DNA of 64,000 nucleotides, taken from contig JBBDRN010000049.1 in the NCBI GenBank assembly GCA_040905445.1, positions 1 through 64,000 on the forward strand. The letters are read 5' to 3'. Of this stretch, positions 47,196 to 53,716 are shown piece by piece. The notes under the pieces are model-generated. The model saw nothing but the letters and a program-made list of their open reading frames with translations. It did not search any database and had not been told where the DNA came from. The first letter of the stretch is position 1. Every line of letters begins with the position of its first letter. This DNA comes from SKPT01 sp040905445 (GTDB lineage: Bacteria; Planctomycetota; Phycisphaerae; Phycisphaerales; Phycisphaeraceae). The translations under genes and the position numbers were made by a program.

Positions 47196-48167
47196 TCAGG
47201 CGCCGGCCGCTGCCGAATCCCGCGTCCCCGTCGCCAGCAACAGCGCCGGGCCCCGGGCCTCGGCCTCGGGAGGCACGTGGTCGCATCGCGCGCCTTTGAA
47301 GCCCGCCTCCGTCAACAGCTCCGTGAGCTGCTCGGGCTCGAAACCCAGCGAGAGCTGCCCCATCTGTCGGCGGAAGCCCTCGCGATCATGTCGCAGCAAG
47401 TCCACCACCGACGCCCGGCCGCCGGGCTTGAGGATTCGCGCCATCTCGCTGGCGACGCGTGCCGGCTCGGGCACATAAGTCAGCGTCAGGACCAGGATCG
47501 CGGCGTCGCAGGTTGCGTCGTCGAGCGGCACCTGCTCCAGGTCGCCCTGCCTGAGCTCGACGTTGGGCAGGTGCCCGATGCGCTGCTGGGCGGCGTTGAG
47601 CATGGCGGGCGAGTTGTCGACGCCGATCACCCAGCCCGCGAAGCGCGCCAGGTCGGCGGTAATCGCGCCCGTCCCGCAGCCGAGGTCGGCGACCGTCCAC
47701 TCGCGCGGGAGCAGGCCGAGGCAGGCGTCGCGGGCGAAGCTGGGCCCGTAGAGCTCGTCACGGATGCGATCCCACTCGTCGGCGGCGCCGGCGAAGAAGG
47801 CCCGGGAGTCCTCCTTGCGCTGCCGCAGCCGCTGCACGAGGCGGAGGGCGTCCTGTTGCAGCGTCGCCCAGCCGTTGGTCTGCTCGCGGGCAAGGATCCA
47901 GAGCTTGCGCTGGGCGGGGCCGAGCTCGTCGAGGACCATGCGGTAGAGGTTGGTCGTGCCCTGTCGACGGCTGCTGATCCACCCCTCGTCGCCGAGGAGC
48001 TTGAGATGCCTGCTCACGGTGGATTGGGGCATCTGGAGGACGTCGCAGAGGTCGGAGACGCCGAGCTCGTGGCGTTCGAGCAGGCCGAGCAGGCGCAGGC
48101 GCGTCGGCTCGGCAAGGCTGGCCATCCATTTGAGCAGGGCGTCGGGTTGGGTCGCGGTGTCAATCAT
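47196..48167 (-). CDS. ArsR-type HTH regulator fused to a SAM-dependent methyltransferase domain
   Basis: A 323-residue protein. Residues 8-95 form an ArsR winged helix (LAEPTRLRLLGLLERHELGV, QMPQSTVSRHLKLLGDEGWI). Residues about 155-310 form a class I methyltransferase with motif I VADLGCGTGAITADLARFAG and ARVASEMARILKPGGRASVV. No metal-binding Cys of classical ArsR sensors is obvious in the DNA-binding part (Cys41 only). ArsR-methyltransferase fusions next to ahcY fit a role in sensing SAM/SAH and controlling the methyl cycle, as known for the ArsR-family SahR. That assignment is inference from the neighbour. ATG at 48167 lies within a palindrome that may be an autoregulatory operator. Confidence 0.88.
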   Translation of the reverse strand: MIDTATQPDALLKWMASLAEPTRLRLLGLLERHELGVSDLCDVLQMPQSTVSRHLKLLGDEGWISSRRQGTTNLYRMVLDELGPAQRKLWILAREQTNGWATLQQDALRLVQRLRQRKEDSRAFFAGAADEWDRIRDELYGPSFARDACLGLLPREWTVADLGCGTGAITADLARFAGWVIGVDNSPAMLNAAQQRIGHLPNVELRQGDLEQVPLDDATCDAAILVLTLTYVPEPARVASEMARILKPGGRASVVDLLRHDREGFRRQMGQLSLGFEPEQLTELLTEAGFKGARCDHVPPEAEARGPALLLATGTRDSAAAGA

Positions 48168-48183
48168 CTGTCTATCCGGATGA
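48164..48183. promoter_or_regulatory. Candidate operator overlapping the ArsR-methyltransferase start
   Basis: TCATC-10 bp-GATGA inverted repeat with the inner palindrome ATCCGGAT (48174-48181), at the start codon of the regulator gene. Position suits autorepression. No experimental motif is known to me that confirms it. Confidence 0.35.
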
Positions 48184-48474
48184 ACGACTAATCATAAGGC
48201 CATTTGCCCCCACGTCAACCGCTGGCGTGTTTCCCCGCCGCACGATGCCGTAGGGGCCGCTGTGCGGACCTTCTCCCTATCACCCCCCGTGCCCCGCGTT
48301 CGCAGCCGCCCTCAGTCGGCCGGAAGGGGGGGTGACTTCCTAAGCAACTGCAAAACAATCACCTACAAGCACGTCCTGATCCCCCCGCCGCCACGATTCG
48401 CCCCCCGCGCCCCAAGCCGCTATCCTCGCCGCCAACGCCTTTCCCCCCGCCCCCCCCGCAAGCGAGCCCCTGCC

Positions 48475-49761
48475 GTGCCTCCCATCCCTTCCCCCGCCAC
48501 CTCCGCCCCCGCCACCTCCGCCACCGCCACCCCCGTCACCCTCGGCGTTGCCGGCGTCGGCGGCTACGCCGGCGTCATCACCGACCTCATCCTCGCCAAC
48601 GAGCAGACCACCGACCCGCGCGTCCGGCTCGCCGGCGTCTGCGACCCCAACCCCGGCGCCTTCCCCGACCGCGTCGCGGCGCTGCGCGGCAAGGGCGTGC
48701 AGGTCTTCGACAGCTTCGACGCCCTGCTCGCTGTGGACGCCATCGACGCCGTCTGGCTGCCGATCCCCATCGACCTGCACCGGCCGTTCACCGAGCAGGC
48801 GCTGGCGGCGGGCAAGGCGGTGATGGTCGAGAAGCCGGCCGCGGGCACCGTCGACGAACTCGATGCGATGATCGCCGCCCGCGACGCGGCGGGGCTGCCC
48901 GTGGCGGTGGGCTTTCAGGACCAGTACCGCCTTGCGACACTGGTGGTCAAGCAGCGCCTGCTCGACGGCGTGCTCGGGCCCATCCGCCGGGCGAGCGTCG
49001 TCGGTCTCGGCCCGCGCACGGACACCTACTTCAAGCGCTCCGCCTGGGCCGGCCGCATCCGCCACAACGGGCGCTACGTCCTGGACAGCCCGGCCCAGAA
49101 CGCGATGGCCCACTTCATCAACCTGCCCCTGTTCCTGCTCGGACCCAGTCTCCACGAGCATGCCCACCCGGTCGACGTCGAGGCCGAGCTCTACCGCGCC
49201 GCCGCGATCGAGAACTACGACACCATCAGCGGGCGCGTGACGCTCGAAGAAGGCCCGGCCCTGCTCATCCTCATGACCCACGCCTGCGAGCAGACCAGCC
49301 ACCCCGCCATCCGCATCCAGGGCGAGCGCGGCGAGTTGACCTGGTCGCCGATCAACGGCCCGGCAATCCTCACCACACCCGACGGCCGGGAAGTCATCGG
49401 CGCCGACGAGGGCGCGCCCGAGGCCAGCCGACGCATGCTTCAGCGCTTCGCCCGTCTGGTGCGGGGCGTTGACGAGCCGGAAGTGGCGGTGGCGACGCTC
49501 GAGAGTGCCCGCCGGCACACGGTGGTGATCAACGGCATTTCGGAGGCGGCACCGATCATCGCCGCGCCGCCCGAGGCGGTGGCGCAGGTCGCCGGGCGGG
49601 GCGGGACGGTGGCGGCGATCAAGGGGATTGAGCAGGCGTTCGAACGCTGCGCCGCCCGGCACGCGCTGCTGCATGAGGCGGGCGGTCTGGGCTTCACGCC
49701 CCGCGCCGGCCGACGATCGCTCGTCGGCTACAGCCACTTCGCCGGCCCCGCGGGCGGGTGA
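48475..49761 (+). CDS. Gfo/Idh/MocA family oxidoreductase (second)
   Basis: A 428-residue NAD(P)-binding oxidoreductase-like protein. The Rossmann start is TLGVAGVGGYAGVITDLILA, with VMVEKPAAGTVDELDAMIAA carrying the EKP motif and the substrate half VGFQDQYRLATLVVKQRLLD then GRYVLDSPAQNAMAHFINLP. The N-terminal 20 residues are a PATSAPATSATATP repeat from the 9-nt motif. Start GTG 48475 is likely; there is no ATG near the Rossmann fold, and the open frame upstream lies in repeat and promoter DNA. The substrate is unknown. It diverges from the ArsR-methyltransferase gene. The 307-bp gap between them holds a half GTAGGGGCCGC palindrome (48250) but no other gene. Confidence 0.85.
   Translation: MPPIPSPATSAPATSATATPVTLGVAGVGGYAGVITDLILANEQTTDPRVRLAGVCDPNPGAFPDRVAALRGKGVQVFDSFDALLAVDAIDAVWLPIPIDLHRPFTEQALAAGKAVMVEKPAAGTVDELDAMIAARDAAGLPVAVGFQDQYRLATLVVKQRLLDGVLGPIRRASVVGLGPRTDTYFKRSAWAGRIRHNGRYVLDSPAQNAMAHFINLPLFLLGPSLHEHAHPVDVEAELYRAAAIENYDTISGRVTLEEGPALLILMTHACEQTSHPAIRIQGERGELTWSPINGPAILTTPDGREVIGADEGAPEASRRMLQRFARLVRGVDEPEVAVATLESARRHTVVINGISEAAPIIAAPPEAVAQVAGRGGTVAAIKGIEQAFERCAARHALLHEAGGLGFTPRAGRRSLVGYSHFAGPAGG
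48491..48542. repeat. 9-nt repeat at the 5' end of the oxidoreductase gene
   Basis: CGCCACCTC and CGCCACCGC units, encoding PATSAPATSATATP directly before the Rossmann fold. Confidence 0.75.
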
Positions 49762-49932
49762 ACTCGACTCGGGCGTGCCACCGGTGGTCGTCGGGTGCGT
49801 GCAGCGAAGCGGAAACCTACCACGACGGGGACGGTCGATTGCGCTGCACCCGCCCGACCTCCAGCGCGGCGTGCGAGGCGGAGATTTGGTGCTGGCGTCG
49901 CCGCCGTCCCGTGTGTTAAAATACTCCTCCTT

Positions 49933-50742
49933 ATGCGTTTATTTCCGCGACTGTGGATGCTGGTTGCCGTCTGCCTGCTGGTCGTTGCCGGTTGCGAGCT
50001 GGAGACGCGGATCGTCAAGGATGGATGGGGCGACTTTCCCGCCGACCCGCCCGTCGAGGCTCATGCCGACGACCCGTCGCGGCCGACCTGGGGCGTGCTG
50101 CTCGAGCAGTTCAGCGGCGAAGAGCGCCACCAGCAGGCTCAAGGGCTCATCGACCGTCTTCGCCGGCAGGCCGCGGTGATCGACGCCTGGGCCGTCGACG
50201 AGCCGGGCGTCACAAGCGTCTACCGCGGGCGATTCACCGACCCTTCCACCGACGCGGCCCGCGAGCTGCTGGCGCGCACGCGACGAATCCAGCTCGGCGA
50301 TGAAACGCCCTTCGCCCACGCCATGCTCAGCTCGCCGGCGACGCGCGGCGGCGAGGGCCCGGTGCGCGATCGCCTGGACCTGCGCCAGTACCCGGGCTAC
50401 CACTCGCTGCTGGTGGGGTTCTACGACGACGCGTACGACGGCGACCGGCGCGAGGCCGCTGAACGCCGCGCCCACGAGCTGCGCGAGCAGGAGCATGAAG
50501 CCTACTACTACCACGGGCCAAACCAGTCGATGGTCACCGTCGGGCTGTTCAGCTATGACGAGGCGTTCGTCGCCGTGGACAACCCGCGTGCGGCCGCGAC
50601 ACAGGTCGATGCCTACTCCGACCGCGTGCGACATCTGCAGGAGACGTTTCCGCACAACCAGGCCAACGGCGAGACGCTCATGGTCGAGGACGAGCAGGGC
50701 GCAGAGCGCGAGCAGGCGAGCATGATTGTCCGGGTGAACTGA
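49933..50742 (+). CDS. Exported lipoprotein, unknown
   Basis: A 269-residue protein with a lipoprotein signal LWMLVAVCLLVVAGC (Cys21). The mature part is charged and mostly alpha/beta without a recognised domain. It contains VLLEQFSGEERHQQAQGLID (residues about 55-75), YHSLLVGFYDDAYDGDRREA and ETFPHNQANGETLMVEDEQG. A SPOR-like pattern (VGFYDD ... A...) is imaginable but not convincing. ATG 49933 lies just after TTAAAATACTCCTCC, combining a -10-like box and a CTCCTCC run rather than a classical ribosome-binding site. It is convergent with rplL. Confidence 0.7.
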   Translation: MRLFPRLWMLVAVCLLVVAGCELETRIVKDGWGDFPADPPVEAHADDPSRPTWGVLLEQFSGEERHQQAQGLIDRLRRQAAVIDAWAVDEPGVTSVYRGRFTDPSTDAARELLARTRRIQLGDETPFAHAMLSSPATRGGEGPVRDRLDLRQYPGYHSLLVGFYDDAYDGDRREAAERRAHELREQEHEAYYYHGPNQSMVTVGLFSYDEAFVAVDNPRAAATQVDAYSDRVRHLQETFPHNQANGETLMVEDEQGAEREQASMIVRVN

Positions 50743-50792
50743 GGCCGAATGCCGAGCGTTTGAACCGGCCTGGATCTGACGACGTCTGTCAA

Positions 50793-50830
50793 TGAAAACC
50801 GCCCCGGCTTGCGCCGAGGCGGTGGGTTGG
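50793..50830 (-). terminator. Rho-independent terminator of the ribosomal operon
   Basis: On the minus strand ACCGCCTCGGC-GCAA-GCCGGGGCGGT followed by TTTTCATT, about 30 bp after the rplL stop. Confidence 0.85.
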
Positions 50831-50857
50831 CTGCTGGTTGTTGTCGTGGCGGCGTGC

Positions 50858-51241
50858 TTACTTGATCTCGACGCTGCCGCCGACTTCCTTGATCTGGGCG
50901 GCGAGGGCGTCGGCCTCGTCCTTGGACGCGCCTTCCTTGAGCGGCTTGGGGACGTTGTCCACGAGGTCCTTGGCCTCCTTGAGACCCAGACCCGTCACCT
51001 CGCGCACGACCTTGATCACCTTGATCTTCTGATCGCCGGCGGCGGTGAGGACGACGTTGAACTCGGTCTGCTCCTCGGCCTCCTCGGCGGCGGCGGCGGG
51101 GGCGGCCATGACGGCGCCGGCGGCGGCGGGCTCGATGCCGTATTCTTCCTTGAGGTAGTTGCCCAGGTCCACCGCTTCCTTGAGCGTCAGCCCGACGAGC
51201 TTGTCGCCGAGCTCCTTGATGGGCGCTTCCACTTCAGCCAT
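50858..51241 (-). CDS. rplL: Ribosomal protein bL12 (L7/L12)
   Basis: A 127-residue stalk protein that recruits translation GTPases. The N-terminal dimerisation helix (LGDKLVGLTLKEAVDLGNYL), the flexible Ala-rich hinge (MAAPAAAAEEAEE), and the C-terminal domain (TEFNVVLTAAGDQKIKVIKV, VREVTGLGLKEAKDLVDNVP) are all present. It is the last gene of rplK-rplA-rplJ-rplL and ends in a terminator, so rpoB and rpoC do not follow as they do in most bacteria. Confidence 0.97.
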   Translation of the reverse strand: MAEVEAPIKELGDKLVGLTLKEAVDLGNYLKEEYGIEPAAAGAVMAAPAAAAEEAEEQTEFNVVLTAAGDQKIKVIKVVREVTGLGLKEAKDLVDNVPKPLKEGASKDEADALAAQIKEVGGSVEIK

Positions 51242-51350
51242 GAGTCACGATCCTTTCGTAGCACGAATCCATGTGTCCAAGAGGTCGCAGCCCGTTGCCG
51301 CGATTTAACCCACGATGGGGCCAGTCGGACGACGATGTCCTGATCCTGTC

Positions 51351-51446
51351 AACCGCGAAGACGCGAAGGAAGCGAAGGAGACACGAAGAAAGTCAGCAAA
51401 AACTCTGCCTTCGTGATTTCTTCTGCCACTTCACCTCTTCGCGGTA
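51351..51446. repeat. AACCGCGAAGACGCGAAGG palindromic element between rplL and rplJ
   Basis: AACCGCGAAGACGCGAAGGA at one end and CTTCGCGGTAG at the other, with internal CGAAGGAG/CTCTTCG. This kind of CGCGAAGACGCGAAG element is familiar from intergenic regions of many genomes. It splits the rplJ-rplL spacer (218 bp), where a stoichiometry-controlling site may also lie. Confidence 0.75.
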
Positions 51447-51459
51447 GAAGCGTTCTCGC

Positions 51460-52011
51460 TTACGCCACCTTCCCGATCGCCTCGCCTGCTTCGAGCTTGT
51501 CCTTGATGGCGTCGACCAGGCCGGCGAGCTTCTGCGCCGGGCTGAGGATCGAGCCGACGAGCTTCTGCGCCGGGGTGAGGATGAGCTGCACGACCTGGGC
51601 CTGGGCCTCTTCGCGGGTCGGGTACTTGCTGAGCGTCTCGATCTCGTCGGGGCCGAAGACGGTGCCGTCGAGCACCGCGCCGCGGAAGGTCAGGCCTTCG
51701 ATCTGCTTGACCCACGTCAGCAGTTCGCGGGCCACGTCGACCGCGGTGGCGTCGCCGTTGTGCGGGTAGACCATGGCGGCCGAGCCTTCGAGCAGATCCT
51801 GCACCGGCTCGAGGGGCGTGCCCTCGAACGCCTTCTTCGCCAGGCTGTTCTTGACCACGGTGACCTTGACCTGCTTGGCGTGCAGCCCGGCGCGCAGGCG
51901 GTTGTTGACGCCGGCGTCAATGCCGCGGATGTCGATCAGCACGGCGCCGGTGACGTCACCGAAGCGCTGCTTGTACGACTCGATCATCAATTCCTTGACA
52001 GGCTTGCTCAT
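51460..52011 (-). CDS. rplJ: Ribosomal protein uL10
   Basis: A 183-residue stalk base protein that binds 23S rRNA and carries L12 dimers on its C-terminal helix. The pattern MSKPVKELMIESYKQRFGDV, GVNNRLRAGLHAKQVKVTVV then KNSLAKKAF is typical. The C-terminal region VQLILTPAQKLVGSILSPAQ with a second repeat suggests the L12-binding helix. ATG at 52011. Confidence 0.96.
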   Translation of the reverse strand: MSKPVKELMIESYKQRFGDVTGAVLIDIRGIDAGVNNRLRAGLHAKQVKVTVVKNSLAKKAFEGTPLEPVQDLLEGSAAMVYPHNGDATAVDVARELLTWVKQIEGLTFRGAVLDGTVFGPDEIETLSKYPTREEAQAQVVQLILTPAQKLVGSILSPAQKLAGLVDAIKDKLEAGEAIGKVA

Positions 52012-52129
52012 CTCTTCAGTCCTTCGTTCTTAAACGGCTTTGCCCGAGGCCTCTGCGCTCTTTGCGTCTGTGCGTGCGTGTCTTGTTTCGTCTGCGTCCT
52101 CGGCGCTCTCGCCCGTGGCGCCTGGGCGT

Positions 52130-52828
52130 TTACGCCGGCTTGGTCGCGAGCTCGACCAGCACGCCGGGCGTCATTGTCCCGGACAGGGCGATCTGCTGGA
52201 TGAACGTGCCCTTGGCGGACGCGGGCTTCATCCGCTCGATGTTGGCGATGAACGCCTGCGCGTTCTGGGCCAGGCTCTGGGCGTCGAAGCTCTGCTTGCC
52301 GACCACGGCGTGGATGTTGCCGCCGCTGTCGTTGCGGAATTCGACCTTGCCGGCCCGGTATTCCTTGACCGCGTCGATGACGTTGGGCGTCACCGTGCCG
52401 CTCTTGGGCGAGGGCATGAGCCCCTTGGGCCCGAGCGATCGCCCGAGGCGGGCGACGACGCGCATCATGTCGGGGCTCGCGATGGCGACGTCGAACTCCA
52501 GCCAGCCGCCCTCGATCTTCGCGACGAGCTCCTCGCCGCCGGCATCCTCGGCCCCGGCCTCCTTGGCGGGCTTGACGAGGTCATGGCCGCAGAACGCGAT
52601 CACGCGCTTGGTCTTGCCGATGCCGTGGGGCAGGGAGACCGCGCCGCGGATCGCCTGGTCCGCCTGCCGCGGGTCGATGCCGAGGTTGATCGCGATTTCG
52701 ATGGACTGGTCGAACTTGACCGCCTTGAACGCCTTGACGCGCTGGATGGCTTCTTCCAGCGGGACGGTCTGCTTCTCGGGGATCTTGCCGGCGTCGGCGC
52801 GGTAGCGCTTGCCATGTCGTCGGGGCAT
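52130..52828 (-). CDS. rplA: Ribosomal protein uL1
   Basis: A 232-residue L1 that binds 23S rRNA and, in many bacteria, represses its own mRNA. Marks: KRYRADAGKIPEKQTVPLEE, IGKTKRVIAFCGHD, MMRVVARLGRSLGPKGLMPS then PKSGTVTPN. Start ATG 52828 with AAAGGAA upstream; the in-frame GTG at 52879 is an extension without support. 119 bp to rplJ downstream and 119 bp to rplK upstream. Confidence 0.96.
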   Translation of the reverse strand: MPRRHGKRYRADAGKIPEKQTVPLEEAIQRVKAFKAVKFDQSIEIAINLGIDPRQADQAIRGAVSLPHGIGKTKRVIAFCGHDLVKPAKEAGAEDAGGEELVAKIEGGWLEFDVAIASPDMMRVVARLGRSLGPKGLMPSPKSGTVTPNVIDAVKEYRAGKVEFRNDSGGNIHAVVGKQSFDAQSLAQNAQAFIANIERMKPASAKGTFIQQIALSGTMTPGVLVELATKPA

Positions 52829-52947
52829 CGGGGGGTTCCTTTCGAGTTCCCGCGGCCGTGAGCCGGGGTCGTCTCCCACGATCAGGGCTCGTGGTAAGCC
52901 AGATTAATTTCTGATTTCTGACTTTACGATCAGCGGCCATCAATCAA

Positions 52948-53385
52948 TCAGACGTTGCCTTCGATTTCGATGCCCATCGAGCGGGCGGTGCCGGCGATGG
53001 TGCGGACGTTGGCTTCGACACTCGCGCCGCCGAGTTCCTTGATCTTCTCCTCGGCGATGGTGCGGAGTTGGTCGACGGTGACCTTGCCCGCGGCAGTCTT
53101 GCTCGGCTCGCCGGAGCCCTTGTCGATGCCGGCGGCCTCGCGCAGGAGCACCGCGGCGGGCGGGCTCTTGATCTCGAAGTCGAACGTGCGGTCGCGGTAG
53201 ACCGTGATCACGCAGCCGACGACCTTGCCGTTGAGCTGCTTGGTCGCCTCGTTGAACTGCTGGATGAACTGGCCGGGGTTGACGCCATGCTGGCCGAGCG
53301 CCGGCCCGATGGGCGGCGCAGGCGTGGCGGTGCCGCCGGGCGCCTGGATCTTGAACTGCGAGGTAATCTCTTTCTTCTTGGCCAT
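52948..53385 (-). CDS. rplK: Ribosomal protein uL11
   Basis: A 145-residue GTPase-associated-centre protein. Marks: GTATPAPPIGPALGQHGVNP then GQFIQQFNEATKQLNGKVVG, and the C-terminal RNA-binding part (QLRTIAEEKIKELGGASVEA, GTARSMGIEIEG). ATG 53385 is chosen since the long open upstream frame runs through AATTC repeats and is not coding. It is the first gene of the four-gene ribosomal operon. No secE or nusG precedes it, unlike most bacteria. Confidence 0.97.
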   Translation of the reverse strand: MAKKKEITSQFKIQAPGGTATPAPPIGPALGQHGVNPGQFIQQFNEATKQLNGKVVGCVITVYRDRTFDFEIKSPPAAVLLREAAGIDKGSGEPSKTAAGKVTVDQLRTIAEEKIKELGGASVEANVRTIAGTARSMGIEIEGNV

Positions 53386-53470
53386 GGCGAGCCTCGTGTC
53401 GGTGGGGCGCCGGTGGGGGCGCTGGCGGGGGGACCCGCGCGCAGGGGTGCGCGGGCGGGTCGAGCCGGGC

Positions 53471-53479
53471 AGTATAGCA
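53471..53479 (-). promoter_or_regulatory. Extended -10 promoter element upstream of rplK
   Basis: The minus strand reads TGCTATACT, a TG-n-TATACT extended -10, about 90 bp before the rplK ATG. The -35 region (TGGCAC) is poor. Confidence 0.5.
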
Positions 53480-53516
53480 CAGGCCGCGGAGGGGTGCCAG
53501 GGGGCGGGGGGTGGTC

Positions 53517-53551
53517 GAAATTCAGAATTCAAAATTCAGAATTCAGAATTC
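53517..53551. repeat. AATTCAGAATTCAAAATTCAG repeat, copy 2
   Basis: A 35-bp run of GAATTCA/AAATTCA units in the rplK-dinG divergent gap (53386-53716). The gap also has a run of 14 G residues at about 53578. No further gene is seen in this interval. Confidence 0.85.
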
Positions 53552-53716
53552 GAGCGAGGGCGTGTGGCGCGTGGCGGGGGGGGGGGGGCGGGTTGGCGGT
53601 CGCGCTCCGGGCGACGCGGGTGGCGATGGTCTTGGGCCCGCTGCCAACGCGTGCCGCCGCGATCTGAACGCGCCGGCGGTCGCTAACGTCGCCGCCGCAG
53701 GTGATAGACTCATCAT

